A DNA stretch of 64,000 nt from Candidatus Nitrosotalea okcheonensis (GTDB lineage: Archaea > Thermoproteota > Nitrososphaeria > Nitrososphaerales > Nitrosopumilaceae): NCBI RefSeq assembly GCF_900177045.1, contig NZ_LT841358.1, positions 513,073 to 577,072 of the forward strand, read 5' to 3'. The notes under the pieces are model-generated. The model saw only the letters and a program-made list of their open reading frames with translations, was not told where the DNA came from and did no database searches. The position numbers were made by a program, and so were the translations under genes. Positions 23,863 through 33,076 of this stretch are shown piece after piece (the stretch's first letter is position 1; each line of letters starts with the position of its first letter).

Positions 23863-26020
23863 GTGTTACAAGTTCCCCCAACGAGTTTAACCATTTTTCT
23901 TGTGCTTTATCAACCCTTACTCTAGCTACAGTATTTGTTTTTTCTTTGAATATAATGTCCTTGCCTGAAAATATTCCAATACGTGCATGTGTGATTCCCC
24001 TTTGTTTGAGGATTGACAAAGTTTGTTTTTCATTTTGTGGCTGTATTACAAGTAGAAATCGTGAATGAGATTCTGAGAACAACAATTCATCATGATGTAA
24101 TTTTTCTGAAGGAATTTTTTCAACTGAAATAGTACATCCGGTATTATTCATGATGCAGATCTTTGACACTGCAACTGCAATGCCTCCCTTGGAGCAATCA
24201 TGTGCAATTTTTACAGTATCCTGCTGTACTAATTCCAATACAGCATCCTGTATTTTCTTGGATGATCTCATATCAACTACAGGACACTTTCCACCAACTA
24301 GTTCATGAATATATTCATAATATTCAGATCCTCCAAGTTCGTCTTTTGTAATTCCAAGTATGATAAGCAAGTCTCCATTTTCAATTTTTTGTGAAACTAG
24401 TGGTTTTTCATCTATGAGACCAAGCACACCAATAAGAGGAGTTGGTTTGATTGGGCCCTCATTAGTTTCATTATACAGACTTACTTTTCCCCCAACACAA
24501 GGAATTTCAAAATATCTGGCATAATCAGTGATTGCCTGGACTGACTCTTTGAATGTCCAAAAAATTTCAGGATCTTCTGGATTTCCGAATTGTAGATGAT
24601 CAACCATTCCTATTGGTTTTGCACCAGTGCAAACTATGTTTCTACAAGCCTCATCAAAACATCCAATGATGCCATCCCTTGGATTTACGTAACAATGTTT
24701 TGAATTCCCATCAATTTTTGCAGCCAAAAATTTACCATTGTCTAGCCTCAGTACGGCACCGTCATTTCCTGGCTTGACAACTGTTCTTATTCCCACTTCA
24801 TGATCATACTGTGTGTATACCCACTGTTTGCTTGCAATGTTTGGATTTGAAAGCATTCTCAAGAGTGTCTGTGAGAGATCTTTTGGTACTTTTGGTTTTT
24901 CTATTTTTTCAATATTACCCAGATATTTTGGTTTAGAGGATGGTCTATCAAGAAGTGGTGCGTTTGCAACTATCTGACTTGGAAGTTTTGCAACCGTATT
25001 TTTGTCCAATTTCACCTCCATCAAAGTATCACTTTTTATTCGTCCGATTACAGAGTATGGGACTCTGAACTTGTCACATATTTTTTTTAGTGTATCAAGT
25101 TTTTTCAGATCAGTAATCACGAGCATTCTTTCTTGTGATTCAGATATCATTATCTCAGAAGGAGACATGTTTTGTTCTCTAGTGTGGACAAGTGATAGAT
25201 CAAGTTCAATTCCTACACCCAGTGCATCAGCAGTCTCAGATATAGCACATGACAACCCTCCGCCCCCTAAATCTTTCATTGCCTTGATGCATTTTTGATT
25301 TCGTGCCTCCAAGATCACCTCGATTACTAGTTTTTCAATAAATGGATCAGGAATTTGTACCGCAGAACGGTTTTCTGCTTCAAGTTTATCAGAGGCAAAT
25401 TGTGACCCACCTACTCCATCGCGTCCAGTAGAACCTCCAATTAGAACGACATAATCACCCTTTTCTGCCTTGTTTCTGATCAGGTTTTCTTTTTTGCCAA
25501 ATCCAATTGATGCTACATCAACTAGAGCATAATTTGTAAAACACTTGTCAAACTCAATCTCGCCACCAATTGTCGGGATTCCAAGACAGTTACCATAGTC
25601 TGCAATTCCCCGTACTGCATTTTTGAAGAGCCATTGAGCATGACGATCTTTTTCAATATTCCCAAAACGTAACCCATCCAAGAGTGCAATCGGTCTTGTC
25701 CCAGCAGACAATATGTCTCGGATTACTCCACCAACGCCAGTAGCAGCACCGCCATATGGTTCCACTGCAGACGGATGATTATGACTTTCAATGTGTACTG
25801 TGACAACATAGCCGTCTCCAACATCAAGCACACCAGAATCATAACCTGGTCCAGATATCACACGTTTTCCCTCTTTTGGTAAAATTCTAAGATGTTTCTT
25901 AGAAGACTTGTAGGAGCAGTGTTCTGACCACTCTGCTGCGACAATCTGTAGTTCTAAATGGTTAGGTTTTCTGCCTATTTTTTTTTCGAGGTATTCAGAC
26001 TCGTGAGGAGTGAGGCTCAT
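23855..26020 (-). CDS. purL: FGAM synthase, large subunit
   Basis: PurL converts FGAR to FGAM with ATP and ammonia channelled from PurQ, with PurS as the third subunit. It is the small (721-residue) PurL that requires separate PurQ and PurS. Signatures are LQIVAAEWSEHCSYKSSK with its catalytic His, IESHNHPSAVEPYGGAATGVG and DLGGGGLSCAISE. ATG at 26020 overlaps purQ by four bases. Confidence 0.97.
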   Translation of the reverse strand: MSLTPHESEYLEKKIGRKPNHLELQIVAAEWSEHCSYKSSKKHLRILPKEGKRVISGPGYDSGVLDVGDGYVVTVHIESHNHPSAVEPYGGAATGVGGVIRDILSAGTRPIALLDGLRFGNIEKDRHAQWLFKNAVRGIADYGNCLGIPTIGGEIEFDKCFTNYALVDVASIGFGKKENLIRNKAEKGDYVVLIGGSTGRDGVGGSQFASDKLEAENRSAVQIPDPFIEKLVIEVILEARNQKCIKAMKDLGGGGLSCAISETADALGVGIELDLSLVHTREQNMSPSEIMISESQERMLVITDLKKLDTLKKICDKFRVPYSVIGRIKSDTLMEVKLDKNTVAKLPSQIVANAPLLDRPSSKPKYLGNIEKIEKPKVPKDLSQTLLRMLSNPNIASKQWVYTQYDHEVGIRTVVKPGNDGAVLRLDNGKFLAAKIDGNSKHCYVNPRDGIIGCFDEACRNIVCTGAKPIGMVDHLQFGNPEDPEIFWTFKESVQAITDYARYFEIPCVGGKVSLYNETNEGPIKPTPLIGVLGLIDEKPLVSQKIENGDLLIILGITKDELGGSEYYEYIHELVGGKCPVVDMRSSKKIQDAVLELVQQDTVKIAHDCSKGGIAVAVSKICIMNNTGCTISVEKIPSEKLHHDELLFSESHSRFLLVIQPQNEKQTLSILKQRGITHARIGIFSGKDIIFKEKTNTVARVRVDKAQEKWLNSLGELVTHG

Positions 26021-26697
26021 GCTGTTATGCCCAGTGTATTCAAAAGTGATTCAAAAATTAATGATGCAGGCTTTGAATCATTTGGATTTATGATTTGTTC
26101 AGCAGACCTTTCAGGATGTGGCATCATTCCAACTACATTCCCTGCCTTGTTTGATATTCCAGCTATGTCAAGAGAGGCACCGTTAACTTTTTCAGAATAG
26201 GTAAACACGATTTGATTATTTTTTTTCAATAATGCGAGAGTTTTAGCATCCGCATAGTATCTACCCTCGCCGTTTGCTATTGCAATAGGGATTCTCTGGT
26301 TTAGTTTGAACTTGTTTGTAAAAGGAGTCTTGTTGTTTTTGACAATTATTTCAGTCCACTTGCACATAAAATTTAAAGAGGTATTTTTTAGCAGTGCACC
26401 AGGTAAAAGACCAGATTCGACCAATATTTGAAAGCCGTTACACACTCCAAGAACAGGCATGCCCTTTTCAGCCATCTTCTTTACGTCTTTTATGACAGGG
26501 CTATGTGCAGCAATCACTCCTGCCCGTAGTCTGTCGCCATACGAGAACCCTCCCGGCAATACTATGGCATCCACATTCTTGGGTAGCTCATCAGTATGCC
26601 ACACAAGCTTGGACTCTAAATGAAAAACATCTGTTAAAACATGATGCATGTCACGATCGCAATTACTACCAGGAAATACGATTATTGCAACCTTCAC
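26017..26697 (-). CDS. purQ: FGAM synthase, glutaminase subunit
   Basis: PurQ is a class I glutaminase feeding ammonia to PurL. The nucleophile Cys is in VLGVCNGFQILVESG, the oxyanion region in LPGGFSYGDRLRAG, and the catalytic His-x-Glu in MMPHPERSAE. 226 residues, normal. ATG at 26697. It heads the minus-strand purine series; purS, often adjacent, is 1.3 kb upstream at 28045-28305. Confidence 0.96.
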   Translation of the reverse strand: MKVAIIVFPGSNCDRDMHHVLTDVFHLESKLVWHTDELPKNVDAIVLPGGFSYGDRLRAGVIAAHSPVIKDVKKMAEKGMPVLGVCNGFQILVESGLLPGALLKNTSLNFMCKWTEIIVKNNKTPFTNKFKLNQRIPIAIANGEGRYYADAKTLALLKKNNQIVFTYSEKVNGASLDIAGISNKAGNVVGMMPHPERSAEQIINPNDSKPASLIFESLLNTLGITA

Positions 26698-26875
26698 GAA
26701 TTACATTACTTTTCAGACATATTAAATTGAATCGACAATAATTTTTTTTAAAACTAATTGGGAATTATCACACTTTATCTAGGTATACCTGATCGCATGG
26801 TGGATATATCGATCAAAATGTAGACCGTAGTATTTTGCCCCATCGTTTTATTATGGCAACCAGGTTTCAAGAAGA

Positions 26876-27481
26876 ATGCTAAAACTTGGTGTTCCTCCAC
26901 CCGTTACTACAACACTGGTTGTTGTAAATATTCTAGTTTTTGCATACGGCATCCTTAGTAACTCACAAAATGTAATGATTTCCCAGTACGGGTTTGTTCC
27001 AAACGGTTTGTTCAAGGATGGCTATCTCGAAGATAGTATTTTGAGACTATTTACATCAATGTTCATCCATGCAGGCATTGCACACATTGCATTCAACATG
27101 TTTGCATTGGCATACATGGGTGGATTTGCGGAGAGAGCCATAGGCAAGCCAAAATATATTGCACTATATCTATTAGCAGGACTTGGAGGAGCGCTATTTC
27201 ACGGAGTTGTTGCATCATATGCACTTGGAAATGGAGATTCTGTGCTCATCGGAGCGTCAGGAGCAATCTCTGGGATTCTTGGAATTTCGGCAGCGATGGG
27301 AGACATAAGAGGGTATTATTGGTTTGTAATTCAAATACTCTTTGTATTCATAGGCTCTATTGCATCACTTTCAATAGCATTTGCTGCACATGTTGGTGGA
27401 TTTATCACAGGACTTGTTCTGACAAAACTTTTGATCGAGCTGGAACGTAGCAAGAGAAATCCATATCGAGGGTTGACTTGA
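26876..27481 (+). CDS. Rhomboid family intramembrane serine protease
   Basis: A 201-residue six-helix rhomboid. The catalytic Ser128 is in IGASGAISGILG and the catalytic His172 in FAAHVGGFITG; the HxxxN motif (H70, N74) is in HIAFNM. It cleaves membrane proteins within or near the bilayer; substrates are unknown. ATG at 26876. An AT-rich box (TTTTATTATGG, about 26847-26857) gives a leaderless start. It separates purQ from purS together with the CBS gene. Confidence 0.93.
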   Translation: MLKLGVPPPVTTTLVVVNILVFAYGILSNSQNVMISQYGFVPNGLFKDGYLEDSILRLFTSMFIHAGIAHIAFNMFALAYMGGFAERAIGKPKYIALYLLAGLGGALFHGVVASYALGNGDSVLIGASGAISGILGISAAMGDIRGYYWFVIQILFVFIGSIASLSIAFAAHVGGFITGLVLTKLLIELERSKRNPYRGLT

Positions 27482-27607
27482 TTATAGTGTAACAAGATTT
27501 TCAAAAAAGTGGTTCAGTTCAGAAAAATATTCCAGACACATTTTCAAGTTATTTTGTTTGCAAAAAGAGTGGAATCGTTTTTATTCTAATATCCGTTGGT
27601 ACTAGCT

Positions 27608-28048
27608 ATGGGCCTAGTTCGTGACATCATGGTTCGTACTGTGATTACTATTGAGCATGACAAGAATGCAAAGGATGTGGCGCTGCTCTTTGCAGAAAAA
27701 GGAATTAGTTCGCTTGTGGTGGTCAAAGACGGCAAGCCAATCGGACTTGTGACTGAGAGAGATCTTGCTCGTAAAATCTCAACAACTGATAGAAAAAGTG
27801 CAGAGGTTCCACTATCAGAGATAATGTCAGCCAACTTTAGATGGGTTGAGCCAATGACTCTGATCGAAGACGCTGTCCAAAAGATGTTAAACAAGAATGT
27901 GCGAAGACTGCTGGTTTTAGACAATAACAGCTTGGTGGGAATCATAACAGAGACAGACCTTGCAAAATACTTGCGAAGCAAGTTGCTCATAGACGGAGCC
28001 TTGGACGACGTTACTGCCCTTAACAGAAAAGTGATAAAAAGTGGCTAG
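27608..28048 (+). CDS. CBS-domain pair protein
   Basis: About 146 residues forming two CBS domains, which usually bind adenosine nucleotides and regulate partners. The repeats read MVRTVITIEHDKNAKDVALL with GISSLVVVKDGKPIGLVTE, and FRWVEPMTLIEDAVQKML with NVRRLLVLDNNSLVGIITE. I take the ATG at 27608; the frame is open 12 bases further up. Its stop overlaps the purS stop by four bases. Its ligand and target are not evident. Confidence 0.9.
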   Translation: MGLVRDIMVRTVITIEHDKNAKDVALLFAEKGISSLVVVKDGKPIGLVTERDLARKISTTDRKSAEVPLSEIMSANFRWVEPMTLIEDAVQKMLNKNVRRLLVLDNNSLVGIITETDLAKYLRSKLLIDGALDDVTALNRKVIKSG

Positions 28049-28305
28049 GAATCTAGCGTCTCAGTTGATACTTTACTTACAAGCGGATTGAATATTCTAA
28101 ATTCATTACATATTCCAAGTACTGTCTTTTCTGCAGACTCTTTGTTTTTTGCATCTATCACAAATCTGAGCATCTTAGCAGAACGAACCTTTTTGATGCT
28201 AGTCTTTTTGTCTTTTAGAATCAAGTCGTTTAAGATTGTATCGCCTTCAGGATCTACAATTTCAGGTTTGTTTTCAATTATTACATTGACTTTAAAGGAA
28301 GGCAT
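28045..28305 (-). CDS. purS: FGAM synthase, PurS subunit
   Basis: An 86-residue protein matching PurS, the small subunit bridging PurQ and PurL. It opens FKVNVIIENKPEIVDPEGDT, the expected strand with a Pro-Glu-Gly turn, continues IKKVRSAKMLRFVIDAKNKE and ends with the helix TVLGICNEFRIFNPLVSKV. It is on the same strand as purQLF but displaced from purQ by about 1.3 kb, behind two plus-strand genes. ATG at 28305; the promoter must lie within the 5' end of the divergent methyltransferase region. Confidence 0.85.
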   Translation of the reverse strand: MPSFKVNVIIENKPEIVDPEGDTILNDLILKDKKTSIKKVRSAKMLRFVIDAKNKESAEKTVLGICNEFRIFNPLVSKVSTETLDS

Positions 28306-28356
28306 AAAATGCGTTCAGTTACAATCAATTTAAGCTTTGAGAAAGACCATAAGGAA

Positions 28357-29202
28357 ATGAAACCGATTTTTGATCCAATACAATACAAGATAACTGTCAA
28401 GACAAACTGGAATACAGTAGCTTCAGAATACCATTACAACTGGGCAGATAAAAAGATCGGACCATTCAAGTCCACCATGGAAATCATAAAATTGTCAAGC
28501 ATCAAACCTGACAACAAGATACTAGATGTTGCTTGCGGCACAGGCGTTGTATCAAAAGAGATTTCTCAAGTGCTTGGTCCAAAAGGTCTCTTGGTTGGAA
28601 TTGATTTGTCCAGAACAGCACTTGACATAGCAAGAGGATCAATATCATACCAGAATTCAATCTTTATTGAGATGGATGCAGAAAACATGGGATTTAATTT
28701 TAAGTTTGATAAAGTTACATGCCAGTATGGTCTTATGTTTTTTCCAGATTCAAGAAAAGTTTTAGAGTCAATTAGAAAAATTTTGAAGCATGATGGAGTG
28801 CTAGTTGTTGCAGTACATGGGCTTGCAGAGGATGTGCCGTATTTCAGTACCATAATGAAACCGGTTTTGGAGCACATTCCAGACATTAGACCGTATGGAA
28901 CACCCACAGTACACAGATTTGGCAATCCAAAGGATTTAGAGTCAGAGTTATCAGGAGCAGGTTTTGAAGATGTCATCATAACAAGGCATGATTTTGTCTA
29001 CGAACCTGGAACCTTTGAAGAGTATTGGACAGATTATATGAACTCTACTGCAAATTCTATCAAAACAAAGATGGAAAGCTATGGACAAGAGATCATGGAC
29101 AAGATAAAACAGGATGCAAAGAAAAATGCATCACAATATGAAAGAAACGGTAACTTGATGTTCCCTTGGACTGTACTTATTGCATCCGGGATCAATCATT
29201 GA
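28357..29202 (+). CDS. SAM-dependent methyltransferase (UbiE-like)
   Basis: A class I methyltransferase of about 281 residues. The SAM site is ILDVACGTGVVSKEISQVLG, followed by LVGIDLSRTALDIARG and VTCQYGLMFFPDSRKVLESI, as in UbiE/Coq5-like enzymes; the substrate is unknown. An ATG at 28309 would leave only three bases to the purS start, so I prefer the ATG at 28357, which lies about 25 bases after an ATTTAAGC box at 28327-28334. The box is nearly symmetric and may serve purS as well. Confidence 0.85.
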   Translation: MKPIFDPIQYKITVKTNWNTVASEYHYNWADKKIGPFKSTMEIIKLSSIKPDNKILDVACGTGVVSKEISQVLGPKGLLVGIDLSRTALDIARGSISYQNSIFIEMDAENMGFNFKFDKVTCQYGLMFFPDSRKVLESIRKILKHDGVLVVAVHGLAEDVPYFSTIMKPVLEHIPDIRPYGTPTVHRFGNPKDLESELSGAGFEDVIITRHDFVYEPGTFEEYWTDYMNSTANSIKTKMESYGQEIMDKIKQDAKKNASQYERNGNLMFPWTVLIASGINH

Positions 29203-29203
29203 G

Positions 29204-29692
29204 TTATTTTATTTTTGTGGCATACGATTCAAAATCAGATTCATACCAGATTGTTTGTGCTTCTTTTGCTTTTTCTGTAAATATGTTAAGTGCTATATGA
29301 GCAAAGTTTTTTCCCTTTATGGCACCATGCCAGTGTAAAATATTTTTAGGAATGAAAACAATATCGCCTTTTGTAAGACTCGACTCTGAGAGTTTTTTTA
29401 TCCGGACTTTATCTCTGTTGATGTTAGTTTTTTTGTAAATCACAAGTATTCCTGTACCCTTTGTGACCACAAGAATTTGTCCGCCTTGGTGATAATGCAC
29501 CTTGGTCCTTGCACCGTTACTAAAATTCGCAAGGTATGTTTTTTCCCCTTGGATTTTCAGATGGGCTGAAATGTCACTTAGCCATGCATTTCCCACAAAA
29601 TATCTTTTTTTACTTTTGACAAGTGCCTTGTCGGGTCCTAGTTTCAAAGTGTTTATTTTTTTCACATCAATACAACTCCTACAGTCTACCAA
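29204..29692 (-). CDS. Cupin-domain protein
   Basis: A 162-residue protein with a single cupin barrel: TKVHYHQGGQILVVTKGTG (first cupin motif with two His and Gln/Glu) and GDIVFIPKNILHWHGAI (second motif with His). The N-terminal MVDCRSCIDVKK carries two Cys that could bind metal. The start is a TTG at 29692 overlapping the end of the next gene upstream, or a GTG a few codons later. Its enzymatic role is not determinable. Confidence 0.82.
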   Translation of the reverse strand: MVDCRSCIDVKKINTLKLGPDKALVKSKKRYFVGNAWLSDISAHLKIQGEKTYLANFSNGARTKVHYHQGGQILVVTKGTGILVIYKKTNINRDKVRIKKLSESSLTKGDIVFIPKNILHWHGAIKGKNFAHIALNIFTEKAKEAQTIWYESDFESYATKIK

Positions 29693-30319
29693 ACTCGTAA
29701 GATGTCGAAATGGACGTCGGCATATCTCCCGACACTAGAACAATTTCATCATGTGCAAATAAGGGTATGACATCATAGTGATCAGTTATCTCAGTCCCAT
29801 TTACAAATACCTTGAGGTTTTTGTCTCCATGAGTCAGTTCTTCAAACGTATGTGATATTTCAGGCGTACTGTCCCAGACTTGTACGAACTGGCCTAACGT
29901 AAACTTGTTTTGCGTTGGTGATTCTATGTGAATTACACCAGAGGTGTCGTGAGTATGAAGCCAGCAGAGACATTCATTTTGTTTGATTCCAATTCCAGTA
30001 GGAATTGTAATTTGTTTTGAATCAACAATCATGTCAAGGTGTGTGTGAACATGAAAGACCGTACCCTCGGATGGATCACATTCTACCCCCTGGATGTTTC
30101 CAGTAGGTGCAGATGGAGTATCAGAAAAATACACCATAAGAACAATTATCACTGCGGCCACAACCACAATTCCTGTAGCCTGGTATTGCTAAGATTGGGA
30201 GGTCTTTGGCCTTCCAGTAGAATTCTTTTTTTATGAGATTCCTTGTGTTGAGATAGTTTATTTGAACTTTCAAATTTACTTCCACAAATATCACATTTTT
30301 TTTCAGTGGCTTTCAACAC
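29679..30319 (-). pseudogene. Frameshifted C2H2 zinc finger / membrane / His-motif protein
   Basis: Two frames appear to belong to one gene. From a GTG/TTG at 30319/30316 the first frame reads a classical C2H2 zinc finger (CDICGSKFESSNKLSQHKESH minus its last residues fits C-x2-C-x12-H-x3-H), then a basic linker; it is closed by a TGA at 30149-30151. The second frame, open to 29679, gives a membrane helix (VVVAAVIIVLMVYF) and an outside domain with HVHTHLD and LHTHDTSGVIHIES, ending FGRL. A TATA-like AATTTATAT near 30340-30349 supports transcription from the zinc-finger start. The domain is shared with 36429-36953 and the broken 44610-45174. The second frame alone (GTG at 30167) might still be expressed. 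Confidence 0.6.
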
Positions 30320-30440
30320 CAAAATCAACAGATCAGGATATAAATTTCGTTTGATATTGCAGTATTTGACAAGAATTAGATCAGATCATTTTGTAAGTTT
30401 GATAACATTTTAAACCACCTTCCCAAGTCCATAACCTAAT

Positions 30441-30515
30441 GCCAACGTAGCTCAGCCTGGCTAGAGCATCTGACTTGTAATCAGAAGGTCGAGGGTCCAA
30501 ATCCCTTCGTTGGCT
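30441..30515 (+). tRNA. tRNA-Thr (anticodon TGT)
   Basis: Complete cloverleaf: acceptor GCCAACG with CGTTGGC, D arm GCTC...GAGC, anticodon stem TCTGA/TCAGA with loop CTTGTAA (anticodon TGT), T arm GAGGG-TCCAAAT-CCCTT, discriminator T. No intron, no encoded CCA. Confidence 0.95.
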
Positions 30516-30558
30516 TGAACTTTAATCAAGAATCAGAATTTTTGTACCACTTTCACGG

Positions 30559-31212
30559 CTACTGGCTTAACGCAGTATCAGAGTCAAATGGTACAGAATG
30601 CGCGACCTGGTATAGAATAAATCTAAGAAATGCAGACAGTGGTTTTCTCATCCAGTGTTTTTTATTCCATTCTAAGATAAGATCATGGTAGAATTTCCAT
30701 TCATCATCATCTTTTTTGAGATGTGTTTTCATCATTGTTTCAAATTCTCTTGTATTCCAATCAGCAGGACACATTTTATCACTCATTTGAGTTAGTTTTC
30801 CATCTTTCATCTGAAATGGATATGATTTGCACACACCAGGTTTGAATTCATTTACAGTGCATCGAAAGACATCTTTTGATTCAACAAGAAATGTACATGC
30901 ATCATTTTTTTGTTTCAAAGCCAGATCAACTAGGCCTTCTTTTACCTTAATTCCCAGATCGAAATCTTTTGCACCATATATATCAAGAAAATTCTCAGGG
31001 TCCAACCCTAACCCGATTGAAAGTCGGTAAACGTCATGTGCATTAACAAATATCACATATTCTTTGCAACAGTTTGTATGGCATGAGACACATGGGTATT
31101 CCCGAGTATCATTTCCTGTTGAAACATCCAAGTTACGTTTTTCATTTTGCCCGGCTTTATTCCTATGGACAGTGAATGTTTTATCTACCAAATGTAAATT
31201 ACAATATATCAT
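30559..31212 (-). CDS. YkgJ/UPF0153-type Cys-cluster protein
   Basis: A 217-residue protein with the Cys pattern of the YkgJ family, thought to bind zinc or an Fe-S cluster: CVSCHTNCCKEYVIFV near residue 40, then CTFL, FRCTVNEFKPGVCKSYPF and CPADW. The family role is poorly known. The C-terminal half is Trp-rich and helical. ATG at 31212, only 20 bases from the divergent gene at 31233, so the true start may be somewhat further in. Confidence 0.8.
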   Translation of the reverse strand: MIYCNLHLVDKTFTVHRNKAGQNEKRNLDVSTGNDTREYPCVSCHTNCCKEYVIFVNAHDVYRLSIGLGLDPENFLDIYGAKDFDLGIKVKEGLVDLALKQKNDACTFLVESKDVFRCTVNEFKPGVCKSYPFQMKDGKLTQMSDKMCPADWNTREFETMMKTHLKKDDDEWKFYHDLILEWNKKHWMRKPLSAFLRFILYQVAHSVPFDSDTALSQ

Positions 31213-31232
31213 AGGATTGTAACTATAATATC

Positions 31233-32141
31233 ATGCGCAAGATTATGTACTTCGTATCAATCGCCAGTGCAATCTTTGTAATTGCAGTAGTTGGCGACAT
31301 TGAATTTTACTACATGACGGGACAAAATGAAAAATCGTCTGTCGTAAAATCAATCTCCCAGTCAAACATACAAAATATTAATCTTGTAAACGACTGTATG
31401 CAATTTCAGAGCCTGGACAGCCTTACAAGTTGTAAGATATCCATTGCCCAACTAAAGCAAGACTGTAAGAAACCAGACTATCAAGATTCAGAAATTTGCA
31501 AGGACTCAAGAATTGATCAGTTTCTAGACACGGTAGACTACAAGATAACGTCTGCCCAGAACCAAATGGCCGAAGTGTCTTCTGAGCTTGATAGTTCAAT
31601 TTCCAATTTAGTTAACCTGTGCACACATGCAGATATTCCAACGTGTCAGTCAACAATGATAGAACTAAAACAAGAGTGTTCTGCTAGAAAACTGGACCAG
31701 ATCAAATCTTGTACAGACCCAAGAATTGATCAGATAATTTCCAAGGATATCAATTACACTTCAACCAGTTCAGCATATTTCCAAGACCAAGTCTTGTCAT
31801 TTATTGACACATGTTCCAAAGCAAGCTGGAATGATTCCATTTCAACATGCACTACCACTGCAAGACAGGTAATGAGCCTGTGCCAGTCTAGTCTTGCCCC
31901 TGCTTGCAATGACAACAGATTGCAGCAAATAGCAAACATGGGCCTCAACGCTGTAATAATATCAAAGATAGAACAACTAAATAGTAGACTTCAGACTGTT
32001 CTTGACAAGTGTTCTAGCAAAATATTAAACAAGACAGAGTGCCTGGATTCTGAAAGCACCATAGCCGAATCATGCAATGGAAATTTCAAGCCATATTTCC
32101 CAATATGCTATGATCCAAGAATTCAGAATTTAACAAGATGA
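31233..32141 (+). CDS. Secreted or anchored Cys-repeat protein
   Basis: A 302-residue protein. An N-terminal hydrophobic helix (residues 4-21) is a signal or anchor. The outside part has four copies of a roughly 45-residue unit, each with four Cys: 55/67/78/89, 130/138/149/160, 194/206/217/225 and 260/270/281/292. Each unit ends C-x-D-x-R-[IL] (for example CTDPRIDQI, CYDPRIQNL). The even Cys count suggests two disulfides per unit. No family name is recognised. ATG at 31233. Confidence 0.8.
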   Translation: MRKIMYFVSIASAIFVIAVVGDIEFYYMTGQNEKSSVVKSISQSNIQNINLVNDCMQFQSLDSLTSCKISIAQLKQDCKKPDYQDSEICKDSRIDQFLDTVDYKITSAQNQMAEVSSELDSSISNLVNLCTHADIPTCQSTMIELKQECSARKLDQIKSCTDPRIDQIISKDINYTSTSSAYFQDQVLSFIDTCSKASWNDSISTCTTTARQVMSLCQSSLAPACNDNRLQQIANMGLNAVIISKIEQLNSRLQTVLDKCSSKILNKTECLDSESTIAESCNGNFKPYFPICYDPRIQNLTR

Positions 32142-32198
32142 AATACTATTGTATAAAAATTAACAAAAGTTAAGTAACGTAAATGAGACCAAAACATA

Positions 32199-32429
32199 AT
32201 GGAAAAGGGATTTATTTTAATCAATTGTGAACTAGGTGCAGAAGATTACATAATAGAGGAGCTCAAGACGATACCACAAGTAAAAAGTGCCCATGTCACA
32301 TTTGGAGCCTACGATGTCATAGCAGAGATCCAGGCCGCAAATTCACAAGAGTTTGATACAATATTATCTCAAAAAATACGCTCGTTAACACAGGTAATGA
32401 GTACAATGACCCTAAAAGCCACTACTTGA
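32199..32429 (+). CDS. Lrp/AsnC ligand-binding (RAM) domain protein without HTH
   Basis: A 76-residue stand-alone RAM domain: GFILINCELGAEDYIIEEL, VKSAHVTFGAYDVIAEIQA and a C-terminal strand TQVMSTMTLKA. It resembles the protein at 22179-22433 and likely forms oligomers that bind an amino acid. A full Lrp regulator lies 150 bases downstream, and hetero-assembly between them is possible but unproven. ATG at 32199. Confidence 0.88.
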   Translation: MEKGFILINCELGAEDYIIEELKTIPQVKSAHVTFGAYDVIAEIQAANSQEFDTILSQKIRSLTQVMSTMTLKATT

Positions 32430-32578
32430 CTGCAAAAAAATATTTTCCTAAAAAATAGTGTAGAAACATGATTCACAGATAGTAGATACCCAGATTACAG
32501 AAAATTGTAAGACGTGATTAGCTTGTTCAAATTATCATTCCACATGCTCAAGTGCGTTTTGGCAGATAGTACCATCAG

Positions 32579-33076
32579 ATGTCAGACGCATTTTTGACGG
32601 TAGTTGACAAGATAGACCGGAGAATAATAGAATTGCTCATGGAAAATGCAAGGATTCCAGCTCGCCAGATAGCTATCAAGCTAAGAAACGAAGGTCACGA
32701 TATTCAAGATAGGGCAGTTGCGTACAGGATAGAACGGCTTGAAAAAAAGCAAATAATCAAGGGTTATGAGACAATTCTTCGACAATCACTTGTTGAGGAC
32801 TTTGAAGCCCTGTATCTCAGATTCAAGGCAAGCAAATCATCAGACATCATAACGGACAAGATTTGTAATTTCGTGAAAGATTTACCAAATTGTTTGCTGA
32901 CTGCAACAGTTAGTGGAAACTGGAATCTTTTGATATTGACTGCAAAAGACGAACATGGTAAAAAGTGTGAGAGACAGATAATTGAGAAATTTTGTGATCA
33001 TATTGAGGATTACAGAATTTGCAACTTGAAATTTGAATCCATCAATACGCTTAACATGCAATCAGTCATGATATAG
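32579..33076 (+). CDS. Lrp/AsnC family transcriptional regulator
   Basis: A 165-residue regulator with an N-terminal helix-turn-helix (VDKIDRRIIELLMENARIPA, then QIAIKLRNEGHDIQDRAVAY) and a C-terminal RAM-like domain (DFEALYLRFKASKSSDIITD, CLLTATVSGNWNLLILTAKD). The HTH carries a few more residues than a standard Lrp. ATG at 32579. Its target genes are not obvious; the nearest downstream gap (33077-33655) has no gene. Confidence 0.9.
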   Translation: MSDAFLTVVDKIDRRIIELLMENARIPARQIAIKLRNEGHDIQDRAVAYRIERLEKKQIIKGYETILRQSLVEDFEALYLRFKASKSSDIITDKICNFVKDLPNCLLTATVSGNWNLLILTAKDEHGKKCERQIIEKFCDHIEDYRICNLKFESINTLNMQSVMI

